Origin: JAUYIW01 sp043818555
Lineage (GTDB): Bacteria > Patescibacteriota > Patescibacteriia > UBA9934
Length of the DNA: 17,156 nt
NCBI GenBank assembly: GCA_043818555.1
Contig: JBDRFP010000033.1
Coordinates: 1 to 17,156 of the forward strand
Direction: 5' to 3'
A program made the position numbers and the translations under genes. Positions 1 to 6,449 of the stretch are shown in pieces. The stretch's first letter is position 1; the number at the start of each line of letters is the position of its first letter. The notes beneath the pieces are model-generated. The model did no database searches, was not told the origin of the DNA, and was given only the letters and a program-made list of their open reading frames with translations.

Positions 1-378
1 GAGAAGCAGGTGGTCAAACCTACCGCGGTAGAGCTCCTTTAGCTCACACACCTGCTCGATGACACTTGGGGCAATCCAAAGCGCTCTGTAGTCTGCGCCC
101 TTCATACCCTTTCCGCCGTTCGTGGCCTTGTGGTATCCGGCTCGGAGCATGCATTCCACGAGCCGATTGACTTCGGCTGCGATTTCTACAGATTCGCTTG
201 GCTGCTGGCCCCATCCAAGCTCGATGAACCTCCGCTCGGCGACCATCCGCAGCGCCCACTCGAGCGCTTCGGGATCACCCGGGTAGCCGTCGTGCTGGCT
301 GAATTGACGTTTGATCTCGACAAGTTGACGGTCGAGATCCCTGTACTGATCGCTGGTAACAGCTGTGTTAGCCGTCAT
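1..378 (-). CDS. Hypothetical protein, C-terminus cut by window edge
   Basis: An open frame of 126 codons runs without a stop from an ATG at 378 off the left end, so the gene is partial. The start is well supported: AAGGAG lies at 390-385, six bases before the ATG, and a promoter lies at 512-484. The protein begins MTANTAVTSDQYRDLDRQLV and is soluble, with no signal peptide or membrane segment. It is rich in Glu, Arg and Trp, with a likely helical stretch around residues 40-90 that includes ALEWALRMVAERR and EVNRLVECMLRAGY. I do not recognise a family. The gene looks more GC-rich than the operons to its right and has the Shine-Dalgarno that most of them lack, so it may be an acquired gene. 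That it is a real gene is fairly safe; its function is unknown. Confidence 0.75.
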   Translation of the reverse strand, partial: MTANTAVTSDQYRDLDRQLVEIKRQFSQHDGYPGDPEALEWALRMVAERRFIELGWGQQPSESVEIAAEVNRLVECMLRAGYHKATNGGKGMKGADYRALWIAPSVIEQVCELKELYRGRFDHLLL

Positions 379-384
379 TGCAAT

Positions 385-390
385 CTCCTT
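385..390 (-). promoter_or_regulatory. Shine-Dalgarno of the left-edge gene
   Basis: AAGGAG on the minus strand, six bases upstream of the ATG at 378. It decides the start of the partial left-edge gene and is one of only two strong ribosome binding sites seen in the window. Confidence 0.75.
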
Positions 391-483
391 TGCGTTGAGT
401 TTATGCCTCTGCAATACATGGGTCAAGCCCATTTCTCGCTGGCAACGTCTGCTCTACCGACCCATCCGGCTTGGCAGGAGTTT

Positions 484-512
484 AGAGTAACAAAAAAAAG
501 CCTGGGTGTCAA
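484..512 (-). promoter_or_regulatory. Sigma70-type promoter for the left-edge gene
   Basis: On the minus strand a perfect TTGACA (512-507) is followed after 17 bases, which include a run of eight T, by TACTCT (489-484), a fair -10 with the key T, A and final T. Transcription would start near 477 and give a leader of about 100 bases. I saw no clear riboswitch fold in that leader. The rest of the 379-608 gap holds only this promoter and the hairpin at 564-597. Confidence 0.6.
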
Positions 513-563
513 GCTCTTACCATCTCGAGCGACCTACGAGAGTCGAGGGATCTAATCGAATAG

Positions 564-597
564 ATTTCTCCGAGTCGACAAGCAATCTCGGCGAAAT
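564..597 (-). terminator. Imperfect hairpin after the NUDIX gene
   Basis: ATTTCTCCGAG (564-574) and CTCGGCGAAAT (587-597) form an 11-bp stem with one mismatch around a 12-base loop. It lies just downstream of the NUDIX stop at 609. The T-run expected of an intrinsic terminator is missing, so it may be a weak terminator or an mRNA 3' end structure. Confidence 0.35.
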
Positions 598-608
598 GGT
601 GAGTGGAG

Positions 609-1133
609 TTAAAGCTTCTTAAAGTACCCGAGCGCTCTCCGAATCACCGGATCCATGTCGGAGTAGCCTGACTTGTCAGCGAGCTTGTCGATCCTAACCC
701 AGGCAACATCCTGAATCATTTCTTTCTTTGCCTTGCCTTTAACGCTAGAAAGCCGAGTGTTAGCAGGTACTTCAAACAAAAAATAATGAATAAACTTATG
801 CACTAACTTACCTTTGAAGACAAATTGATCACGAAACCAAATATCGATCTTCCCCAAAGGTCTAATGAACTTCAGGTCAGCTAAGCCGAGCTCCTCACTA
901 ACCTCGCGCTCAGCAGCGCGACGACAACTTTCACCTTTCGCCTTTTTCACATGCCCCTTTGGAAACGTCCACTTCCCAAACGGATCTTTTAACATGGCAA
1001 AATACATTCCCTTTGAAGTACGCTTAAAAACAAGTCCGCCGGCCGACACCTCGGTGCGATGCCGCGGAGTGTCAATTTGACGACGTGAGGTAATTGATTG
1101 CCGCGTCGAATTGTGGCGTTCTGTCTGCTTCAT
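609..1133 (-). CDS. NUDIX hydrolase (ApnA/8-oxo-dGTP pyrophosphatase type)
   Basis: Predicted to hydrolyse a nucleoside diphosphate linked to another moiety, using divalent metal, in the cytosol. The NUDIX box runs over about residues 60-84: PKGHVKKAKGE, then REVSEELGL, which holds the conserved Arg and metal-binding Glu residues. The glycine-to-glutamate spacing is two residues longer than the standard Gx5E. The preceding KWTFPKGH resembles diadenosine-polyphosphate hydrolases, but the substrate cannot be read from sequence. I chose the ATG at 1133 (174 aa). It leaves about 26 residues before the domain strand TEVSAGGLVFK and has a weak GAAG upstream. The frame stays open to an ATG at 1220, but that would overlap the protease gene by 149 bases. 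Even the chosen start overlaps the protease stop at 1072 by 62 bases, which implies co-transcription and perhaps coupling. A GTG at 1049 is possible but would cut into the domain. Confidence 0.85.
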   Translation of the reverse strand: MKQTERHNSTRQSITSRRQIDTPRHRTEVSAGGLVFKRTSKGMYFAMLKDPFGKWTFPKGHVKKAKGESCRRAAEREVSEELGLADLKFIRPLGKIDIWFRDQFVFKGKLVHKFIHYFLFEVPANTRLSSVKGKAKKEMIQDVAWVRIDKLADKSGYSDMDPVIRRALGYFKKL

Positions 1134-2292
1134 AATCTTCAATAGTGTACTCGACAACCATATCTGGTGTAATTCCAACTTCATTAATAGATCGTCCATT
1201 AGGAGTAAGCCACTCCGCAACAGTAATTTTTACCGATGATCCGTCTGGGAACTCATAAAATTCCTGAACCGACCCCTTTCCAAAAGTTTGCTCGCCAATG
1301 ATCATGGCTGCGCCATAATCCTGAAGCGCTCCTGCTAGAATCTCCGAACCTGAGGCCGACCCCACATTCACCAAGACCGCTGTTTTGATTCCGTGCAGTC
1401 TAGCAGTGCCAAGGGCCGACAAATGATTCTCCTCATCACGCACTCGCTCAATTACAACCGTATTGCCATCAATCCAGAATCCGGCCACATTTATTGCCTC
1501 GGTCAAGTAGCCCCCCGGATTATTTCGCAAATCCAATACGATTCCGTCAACTCCGGATGTTAGTATTTCCTGAACTGCCTGCTGGAAAAGCGCGGTGGTT
1601 TCTTCGTTAAAGATACGGATTTCGACAACCGCAATGCCGTCATCGCGAATTTCCCATACAACGCTGTCAATAATAATTTCACCGCGCGTAATCTCAATAT
1701 CAAACGCTTCACTCAGCCCGTCGCGCGTAACGGTCAAAATAACCGGGGTTCCCTCTTCGCCCCGAATACTCGCCACCGCCTCGTTTAGTGTCATCCCAAA
1801 AGTATCAACGCTGTCGATTGCAAGAATTTTGTCGCCCGGCAATAAACCGGCCTGTTCCGCAGGGCTGCCGGCAAGCGGCGAGACAACAACAATAAAGCCG
1901 TCGCGCAGATCAACCTCGGCGCCAATTCCAAAGAAGCTGCCTTCAAGATCCTGGTTAAACTCATCAGTCAATGTAGGATCGAGAAAAATCGAATATGGAT
2001 CTCCGAGCGCCCACAACATGCCCTCAAGCGCGCCATAATACAAATCCTCTTCAGAAACCGGCTGATCCACATACACTTCATGGACCAAATTCCACACCTC
2101 CCAGAACCCTGCAAAATCAATCTCGTCAACCAGACTTTCCGGTACAAAATCTGTGTTGGTAATCCTGCTTTCGCCCGCAGGCACTTCTGAACGCGCGCTT
2201 TGCACGCTTCCCACTAAATACCCAACATAAAACACCGCAACCGCAAGAGCGAGCAACGCAGCCATATAGGCCAGCGCGAAGCGCTTTTTCAT
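1072..2292 (-). CDS. S41 family C-terminal processing protease (CtpA/Prc-like)
   Basis: A serine protease with a Ser-Lys dyad that trims C-termini of envelope proteins outside the membrane. From the chosen start (406 aa) it has an N-terminal membrane anchor (about residues 5-27, rich in Ala, Leu and Val), a helical region, a PDZ domain (GIGAEVDLRDGFIVV, then AEQAGLLPGDKILAID), and the S41 core with DLRNNPGGYL. The likely nucleophile is the second serine of GSASGSE (about S314). The likely base is the lysine of GEQTFGKGS (about K339); the 25-residue spacing matches known Ctp proteases. The open frame extends to 2541, but that part runs through the divergent NYN gene and is not protein-like. 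Starts at 2292 (MKKRF) or 2313 (MFTYNNPMKKRF) are both possible; neither has a Shine-Dalgarno, and a TATAAT ends six bases before 2292. The NUDIX gene overlaps its 3' end. Confidence 0.93.
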   Translation of the reverse strand: MKKRFALAYMAALLALAVAVFYVGYLVGSVQSARSEVPAGESRITNTDFVPESLVDEIDFAGFWEVWNLVHEVYVDQPVSEEDLYYGALEGMLWALGDPYSIFLDPTLTDEFNQDLEGSFFGIGAEVDLRDGFIVVVSPLAGSPAEQAGLLPGDKILAIDSVDTFGMTLNEAVASIRGEEGTPVILTVTRDGLSEAFDIEITRGEIIIDSVVWEIRDDGIAVVEIRIFNEETTALFQQAVQEILTSGVDGIVLDLRNNPGGYLTEAINVAGFWIDGNTVVIERVRDEENHLSALGTARLHGIKTAVLVNVGSASGSEILAGALQDYGAAMIIGEQTFGKGSVQEFYEFPDGSSVKITVAEWLTPNGRSINEVGITPDMVVEYTIEDYEADRTPQFDAAINYLTSSN

Positions 2293-2298
2293 AGGATT

Positions 2299-2304
2299 AT
2301 TATA
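2299..2304 (-). promoter_or_regulatory. Putative -10 of a leaderless protease mRNA
   Basis: On the minus strand a perfect TATAAT (2304-2299) is followed by six bases and the ATG at 2292, so transcription would begin at or next to the start codon. The -35 is poor: TAGAAT lies 17 bases upstream. That same TAGAAT could instead be the -10 for a start at 2313, eight bases further on. A perfect -10 arises easily in AT-rich DNA, so this is a moderate call. Confidence 0.4.
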
Positions 2305-2344
2305 AGTAAACATCGTGCAATATTCTACCACATATTTGGGGGAT

Positions 2345-2373
2345 TTGACAGATTTATCAAACTTGTGTATATT
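2345..2373 (+). promoter_or_regulatory. Strong sigma70-type promoter of the NYN gene
   Basis: Perfect TTGACA at 2345-2350, a 17-base spacer and TATATT at 2368-2373. Transcription would start near 2380, about 28 bases before the ATG. This is the best canonical promoter in the window and faces away from the protease gene. Confidence 0.8.
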
Positions 2374-2395
2374 TATTTTTCCTTCAAAACCAAAA

Positions 2396-2402
2396 AGGGA
2401 GG
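2396..2402 (+). promoter_or_regulatory. Strong Shine-Dalgarno of the NYN gene
   Basis: AGGGAGG sits five bases before the ATG at 2408 and fixes that start. Most neighbouring genes have nothing comparable, which sets this gene apart. Confidence 0.8.
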
Positions 2403-2407
2403 AATAA

Positions 2408-3304
2408 ATGCCGCGTTGGGCAAGGAAACCTGAACTCAAAACATTGCCAGGGCTTGTAGTGATATGCATCGATGCCGACAACCTGTTCATTGACAAAAAC
2501 AGGCCATTTGCGCCTGGAGCAACGGTGGAACAAAAGATCACCTGGGCGCATCAAATGTGCAGGAGCCTGGGGCGTGACATCCTGATGCTACTGTTTGCAA
2601 ATATGGAGCCGGATATTTTTCGCGAAGATGACGACCCGGAAACACTGTCGCGCAAATCCGAGAGCAACGAGCGCAGGCGTACCATCAATTGGCTGGTTAG
2701 CAAATACCAATTCCAGGTTGTCCATTGTCCGTATCGTGAGGGCACGGATGATGTTGATGAAACGCTAATCAGAATGGCCGGGCTGTTGCATCGCGAAGTT
2801 TCAAGGCGCCATCCGTTTGTGATCGTGTCTGAAGACTCGGATTACATACCGCTCCTCGAAAGCCTGAGGCGCAATGGCACACGCAGGCCGACTTATCTGG
2901 TCCTTCCAACATCCTCCGCCTATCCAAAACATGTGGAGCAGACAGACGCCTGGGGATGGCTCGATTCGCATGCTGACATGCACCGGATAATGTGGTGGCT
3001 GCTTGCGCCAGGGATTGAAGGCGACAGGAAACGCTACATCGACGAGTGGATTGCGCCGCACTACTGGCGCGCTCACGGATTGTGCGTCGGCATTGAATCG
3101 CTCAGAACCGCGCTGCAAGTCCAGGCCAACCCTATAGCGGACGATCCTGGCCTAAGGCGGCAGTGGATCGGTCTCATATGGCATAAGGCTGGGCTCTTTG
3201 AAGGCACTGACCACTATGGCAGAAAGCTTCTGGAAGACAGGCATGTCTCGAGAGTTCTTCCCTACCTGGAATACTACGGTTTCTTCAATCAAAAGGGCGC
3301 GTAG
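2408..3304 (+). CDS. NYN-domain (PIN-like) ribonuclease family protein
   Basis: A 298-aa soluble protein. The N-terminal half (about residues 15-170) has the marks of an NYN/LabA (DUF88) PIN-like nuclease: VVICIDADNLF with D22, D24 and N25, an acidic GTDDVDETL with D115 and D117, and VIVSEDSDYIPLLESLRRNG with D143 and D145. These acidic residues would bind a metal ion for RNA cleavage. The C-terminal part (about 175-298) contains YIDEWIAPHYWRAHG and RQWIGLIWHKAGLF and ends in YLEYYGFFNQKGA; I cannot assign it, and it may bind nucleic acid or a partner. The gene is a single-gene transcription unit with its own promoter, ribosome binding site and terminator. By eye about ten of its roughly 27 arginines use AGG, against about one of 14 in the PEGA gene, which suggests lateral origin. 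The fold is well supported; the RNA target is unknown. Confidence 0.82.
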   Translation: MPRWARKPELKTLPGLVVICIDADNLFIDKNRPFAPGATVEQKITWAHQMCRSLGRDILMLLFANMEPDIFREDDDPETLSRKSESNERRRTINWLVSKYQFQVVHCPYREGTDDVDETLIRMAGLLHREVSRRHPFVIVSEDSDYIPLLESLRRNGTRRPTYLVLPTSSAYPKHVEQTDAWGWLDSHADMHRIMWWLLAPGIEGDRKRYIDEWIAPHYWRAHGLCVGIESLRTALQVQANPIADDPGLRRQWIGLIWHKAGLFEGTDHYGRKLLEDRHVSRVLPYLEYYGFFNQKGA

Positions 3305-3328
3305 GATCCTCCGAATACGACAAATCTG

Positions 3329-3355
3329 CGCGGACCCAGTCCGCGTTTTTCTTTT
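3329..3355 (+). terminator. Rho-independent terminator of the NYN gene
   Basis: A perfect 7-bp stem, CGCGGAC (3329-3335) and GTCCGCG (3339-3345), with a CCA loop, is followed by TTTTTCTTTT. It lies 24 bases after the NYN stop and closes that transcription unit. Confidence 0.9.
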
Positions 3356-3441
3356 CTCAATCACCACAATTTGATACCATAACATAAGAAGACTTGCCCG
3401 GCTGAAGGTAGAAAGCCTACGAACGAAAATTCACGGTTCAT

Positions 3442-3484
3442 CGCCTACTTACTGCGCCTACTTACTACTTACTTCGCCCTTACT
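3442..3484. repeat. TACTTAC heptamer-like array before the PEGA gene
   Basis: CGCCTACTTACT occurs at 3442-3453 and again at 3455-3466, 13 bases apart, and a further TACTTACTTCGCCCTTACT leads straight into the ATG at 3485. Read on the minus strand the words are GTAAGTA, a relative of the GTAGACA heptamers at 5724, 7470, 8591 and 11014. No Shine-Dalgarno is present. The 3305-3484 gap otherwise holds only the NYN terminator; I found no convincing promoter for the PEGA gene. Confidence 0.7.
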
Positions 3485-4807
3485 ATGAACCCAACAATCC
3501 GAAAAATCATATTCTTCACCTTCCTGACGCTATTCTTCATAGGCGCTCCTTTAGCCGTGCTCTACACTGCAGGATTTCGCTACAACTTTCAGGACGGCTA
3601 TGTGGTTCGCACAGGCGTACTATCGGTGAGCACTACTCCGCGCAATGCCAATATCATTCTCAACGGAACTGATATCAGCCACGACACGCCATACATTATT
3701 AAACACCTCATGCCTGACAATTACGACCTAACGATTAGTAAAGACGGCTACAAGCCCTGGCAAAGCATTGTTGAGGTCAAGAGCGCAGAAACCACAACCG
3801 TTCACAACGCTCTACTCTTCCTTGACGGAGAGCCGGAAAATCTACTCGAAGAAGACTGGGAAGTTTTTTCTGAAAGCCCGGATGGCAGCAAGGCTGCATA
3901 TCTGATTTACAATGCGGGATGGTATGAGTTGTGGCTATACGATGTTGAGGGGCGTGAGCCGATGATGATCGGCAGGTTTGTCGGACTGTCAAGCCCGGAA
4001 CTTTTGTGGTCTGCGGAAAGCGGATACCTGATTCTGGACGACAACGCCAAGGAGCCTGCACTTTTTGCAGGCAATGGCTCTCCGCTCGAACTTGACCGAT
4101 CGCTCAGTGCGGGAGCGACATCGATTTTCTGGCACCCGAGCGCTGACCGGATTCTCTACATTTCCTCTGTCAATTCGCTCAGCCAAATCGATCTTACGAC
4201 TGGCAGCATTACTAAATTCGAGAACACAAATGTTAAAACAGTAATGATCGACGCGAGCATAATTACGCTTGCCGATAATGGATCACAGGTTGAGCTAAAG
4301 CAGACTATTGGCAACGAAACCAATCTGATCGCTCTACTTCCTCGCGCGAGCTACTCGATTGTCTTGCGCGATGGTGAATACTTGTTGCTGACTGACAATC
4401 GCGGCAAGATCTTTTTAGTAAACATCCGAGCTGAGCAGCCACTGCTTTTGGAAGAAGACGCAAGTATGTTTGACTGGCTTGAAGATTCGGATTTACTTGT
4501 TTACAGCAACGGTAACGAAGTTGATGTTTACAATGCGTGGACGCACTCGACCGAATTGATTACGCGACTAGGGGAAACGATTGAGCAAGTAAAATGGCAT
4601 CCTACCGGAACAAATATTTTATTGATAACTTCAAACTCACTTATAGCGATTGAGCACAAAAAAACCGCTGACCAGCGGGTGGTAACAGTTTTGATTGATG
4701 ATGTTGATGTTGAATCGTTCTGGATTAGCGAAGACGGCGAGTTCGCCTATGTGTACGGTATTATCGACGAAGTCGCCGGCCTCTACGAGCTCGCATTGAC
4801 GCGATAG
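3485..4807 (+). CDS. Membrane-anchored PEGA-domain and beta-propeller-like protein
   Basis: A 440-aa protein with one N-terminal membrane segment (about residues 7-29), which would place the rest outside the cell. It is followed by a PEGA domain (about 43-112), marked by GVLSVSTTPRNANIILNG and a YDLTISKDGYKPW motif typical of surface-layer PEGA repeats. The remaining 320 residues are short beta-strand repeats with WD40/TolB-like features, such as SPDGSKAAYLI, WSAESGYLILDD, WHPSADRILYISS, WHPTGTNILLIT and SEDGEFAYVYG, suggesting a propeller of about six blades. It is probably a binding or scaffold protein at the cell surface. No enzyme motif is visible. The start at 3485 gives a complete anchor but has no ribosome binding site; the heptamer array abuts it. 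It converges on rmlD with a 53-base gap. Confidence 0.85.
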   Translation: MNPTIRKIIFFTFLTLFFIGAPLAVLYTAGFRYNFQDGYVVRTGVLSVSTTPRNANIILNGTDISHDTPYIIKHLMPDNYDLTISKDGYKPWQSIVEVKSAETTTVHNALLFLDGEPENLLEEDWEVFSESPDGSKAAYLIYNAGWYELWLYDVEGREPMMIGRFVGLSSPELLWSAESGYLILDDNAKEPALFAGNGSPLELDRSLSAGATSIFWHPSADRILYISSVNSLSQIDLTTGSITKFENTNVKTVMIDASIITLADNGSQVELKQTIGNETNLIALLPRASYSIVLRDGEYLLLTDNRGKIFLVNIRAEQPLLLEEDASMFDWLEDSDLLVYSNGNEVDVYNAWTHSTELITRLGETIEQVKWHPTGTNILLITSNSLIAIEHKKTADQRVVTVLIDDVDVESFWISEDGEFAYVYGIIDEVAGLYELALTR

Positions 4808-4827
4808 CCCAAGCGATCCAACACTGG

Positions 4828-4874
4828 GTGTTGACATTCATCACCGAGTGTTGACATTCGCTACAAAGTTGACA
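4828..4874. repeat. 20-bp GTGTTGACATTC direct repeat between PEGA gene and rmlD
   Basis: GTGTTGACATTC occurs at 4828-4839 and 4848-4859, exactly 20 bases apart. A third GTTGACA at 4868-4874 lies 18 bases after the second and falls inside the end of rmlD. CAACAC TGG GTGTTG just before the first copy could form a 6-bp hairpin on either strand, but no T-run follows, so this is not a classical terminator for either convergent gene. Confidence 0.75.
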
Positions 4875-5715
4875 AAAACTCCCTAAGTGCCTCCCTTCTA
4901 CTACGAAGCGGGGGCAATTTTGTATTTTGAAGTGCTGCAAACTTTGGCCTAGCTGCTGGCTTTGGGAACTCTGCCGATGTTACCGGGTGGCGCGGGGTTG
5001 ACACGCCTGCGAGATTAAAGACCTCTTCTGCAAACTCAAACCATGTCACACCAGGTCCGTCGTTGACTACGTGGTAGATGCCTGGCGCTAGATTGTTTTC
5101 GATGATCGCGAGCGTCGTCGCAGCAATATCCGGCGTGTAGCCAGGCGTGCCAACTTCTTCGTGGACGATCTTAAGCTCTGGTTTTTCAGCCGCAAGGCGA
5201 AGCATTAACGCCACAAAGCTTTCCTTGCACATCTCCCCTGCTCCAGGCTGACCAAAAATTTTCGACAGCCGACAGATGTAAAAATCCCCTCCAGCGTCGA
5301 TTACGAACTGCTCGCCCGCGTGCTTAGTCTCGCCGTAACGCGAAATCGGCTGAGGCTGATCGTGTTCGACATAGCCCTCAGGTTTATCGCCAGAGAAAAC
5401 ATAATCAGTGCTGTAATGCACAAATTTCGATCCTGCCTCACGCGCAGCTTCGGCAAGATTCCGCGGACCTAGCGCATTCACAGCGTACGCGATCGGGAAA
5501 GCGTCATCGTCCTCGACCTTATCTACAAAGTTGTACGCAGCCGTGTTTATAATTACATCCGGCTGTTCCTTTTTGACAAAAAACAAGACCGCATCGCGAT
5601 CTGTAATATCGAGTTGGTTTCGATCAGTAGCGGTGATGTCATAGTTGGCATCAGAAAACATTCGGACAATGTCTTGGCCGAGCATACCGCTTGCGCCTGT
5701 GATGAGTAGTTTCAT
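4861..5715 (-). CDS. rmlD: dTDP-4-dehydrorhamnose reductase (RmlD)
   Basis: Catalyses the last step of dTDP-L-rhamnose synthesis, the NAD(P)H-dependent reduction of dTDP-4-keto-L-rhamnose, in the cytosol. The 284-aa protein is a full-length extended SDR. It has the Rossmann motif GASGMLG at 7-13, INTAAYNFVDKVEDD near 56-70, STDYVF at 102-107 and the catalytic Tyr-Lys pair in YGETK (Y127, K131). The C-terminal VTWFEFAEEVF and RPKFAALQNTKL fit the family. The ATG at 5715 places the dinucleotide motif normally and there is no better start. It follows rmlC by 27 bases, a gap filled by a GTAGACA array, and lacks a Shine-Dalgarno. The rhamnose would feed surface glycan built by the nearby glycosyltransferases. 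Confidence 0.95.
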   Translation of the reverse strand: MKLLITGASGMLGQDIVRMFSDANYDITATDRNQLDITDRDAVLFFVKKEQPDVIINTAAYNFVDKVEDDDAFPIAYAVNALGPRNLAEAAREAGSKFVHYSTDYVFSGDKPEGYVEHDQPQPISRYGETKHAGEQFVIDAGGDFYICRLSKIFGQPGAGEMCKESFVALMLRLAAEKPELKIVHEEVGTPGYTPDIAATTLAIIENNLAPGIYHVVNDGPGVTWFEFAEEVFNLAGVSTPRHPVTSAEFPKPAARPKFAALQNTKLPPLRSRREALREFLSTL

Positions 5716-5723
5716 GTTGCGAA

Positions 5724-5744
5724 GTAGATAGTAGACAGTAGACT
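5724..5744. repeat. GTAGACA heptamer array between rmlC and rmlD
   Basis: Three period-7 units on the plus strand: GTAGATA, GTAGACA, GTAGACT. The array fills the gap between the rmlC stop (5743-5745, overlapping by two bases) and the rmlD start. In rmlD sense it reads CTACTGTC..., followed by ACTTCGCAAC and the ATG. Confidence 0.85.
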
Positions 5745-6285
5745 AAAACTCGAGCTCTAGCTCGCCGAATGCCGGAGCGGCAACGTCGCGATCAGACAAA
5801 GCCGGCTCGCCGACCACTGGCCACTCAACGCCAAACGCAGGATCGTCAAAACGAACATTGGAATCTAGTTCGCGATCATAAACATTCGAACATTTGTAAA
5901 CCAATTCACAATCTTCAAGCGCGTAAAATCCATGTGCAAAACCCTCGGGCACAAAAAACATCCGCTTATTCTCATCGCTCAGCTCAACCGAATGCCACTC
6001 TAAATAAGTCGGTGACGACTTTCGCAAATCAACTGCAACATCCCACAAGCGCCCGCGAGTGCATCGAACTAACTTCGCCATTGGCTTTGGCGGCAGCTGA
6101 AAATGAAGTCCGCGCAAAACACCCTTGGCAGAAAAAGAATGATTGTCCTGCACGAACACCTTGTCGATCCCCAGTGCCGCAAACTTCTCCGCATTGTAAG
6201 ATTCATAAAACCACCCGCGACTGTCGCCGTAGGATTCAGGTTCAATAATAAATAAACCAGGAATCGGAGTGCTTACTTTTTGCAT
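5743..6285 (-). CDS. rmlC: dTDP-4-dehydrorhamnose 3,5-epimerase (RmlC)
   Basis: Converts dTDP-4-keto-6-deoxyglucose to dTDP-4-keto-L-rhamnose by double epimerisation. The 180-aa length is normal for the cupin-fold enzyme. Family signatures are DSRGWFYESY (21-30), VQDNHSFSAKGVLRGLHFQ (45-63) with the catalytic-base histidine H61, KLVRC just after it, FFVPEGFAHGFYAL, and RFDDPAFGVEWP with its conserved acidic residues. Start ATG at 6285, chosen because residues 1-12 match the usual N-terminus before IEPESYGDSRG. No Shine-Dalgarno is visible. A GATAAT (6311-6306) within the first GTTTATT unit lies 20 bases upstream of the ATG and could serve as a -10, but no good -35 goes with it. The gene sits between rmlB and rmlD on the same strand. 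Confidence 0.96.
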   Translation of the reverse strand: MQKVSTPIPGLFIIEPESYGDSRGWFYESYNAEKFAALGIDKVFVQDNHSFSAKGVLRGLHFQLPPKPMAKLVRCTRGRLWDVAVDLRKSSPTYLEWHSVELSDENKRMFFVPEGFAHGFYALEDCELVYKCSNVYDRELDSNVRFDDPAFGVEWPVVGEPALSDRDVAAPAFGELELEF

Positions 6286-6301
6286 AGATACTTGGAACGA
6301 A

Positions 6302-6440
6302 GTTTATTATCAGGGCCTGCGAGGTTTATTATCTTGAAGCGTGGTTTATTTTGAAAACAAGTGTTTATTGTCAATAAACCTGGCTTGCCGTCAATAAACT
6401 CTGCTCTCTGACAAATAAACCTTGCTTTTCGTAAATAAAC
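6302..6440. repeat. Dyad-symmetric, ~20-bp phased GTTTATT/AATAAAC array
   Basis: This array fills the 164-base gap between rmlB and rmlC. GTTTATT occurs at 6302, 6324, 6344 and 6363; the reverse complement AATAAAC occurs at 6373, 6393, 6414 and 6434. Steps are 22, 20 and 19 bases, then a 10-base step where orientation flips, then 20, 21 and 20. The centre at 6371 is a near-perfect palindrome, GTTTATTG T CAATAAAC. Inner edges lie 1-2, 21-22, 41-43 and 63 bases from the centre on both sides. The 12-13 bases between words are unrelated to each other. Outer words extend to CGAGGTTTATT. Some words carry hexamers like -10 (GATAAT) or -35 (TTGACA on the minus strand at the centre). Confidence 0.95.
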
Positions 6441-6449
6441 CTCGTGCTT

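Noticed and set aside
379..483. Riboswitch in the ~100-base leader of the left-edge gene
   Set aside because: No recognisable aptamer signature or terminator/antiterminator pair; only a promoter and ribosome binding site are supported.
130..555. Plus-strand open frame of 141 codons
   Set aside because: It is antisense to the left-edge gene, which has a promoter and Shine-Dalgarno; the plus frame has neither and no family motif.
2293..2541. Longer N-terminus for the S41 protease
   Set aside because: The open frame to 2541 runs antisense through the NYN gene and its promoter, reads as non-protein-like sequence, and would bury the membrane anchor about 80 residues in.
3371..3400. Promoter TTGATA upstream of the PEGA gene
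   Set aside because: The hexamer at 17 bases is TTGCCC, not -10-like; no alternative spacing works.
4831..4874. Three TTGACA hexamers as -35 elements of antisense promoters
   Set aside because: No -10-like sequence lies at 16-18 bases from any of them; they are part of a 20-bp repeat.
5769..6248. Plus-strand open frame of 159 codons opposite rmlC
   Set aside because: Shadow of a certain gene; low-complexity basic composition and no start signals.
6302..6440. CRISPR array
   Set aside because: Conserved words are only 7-11 bases, units about 20 bases, orientation flips in the middle and no cas genes are present.
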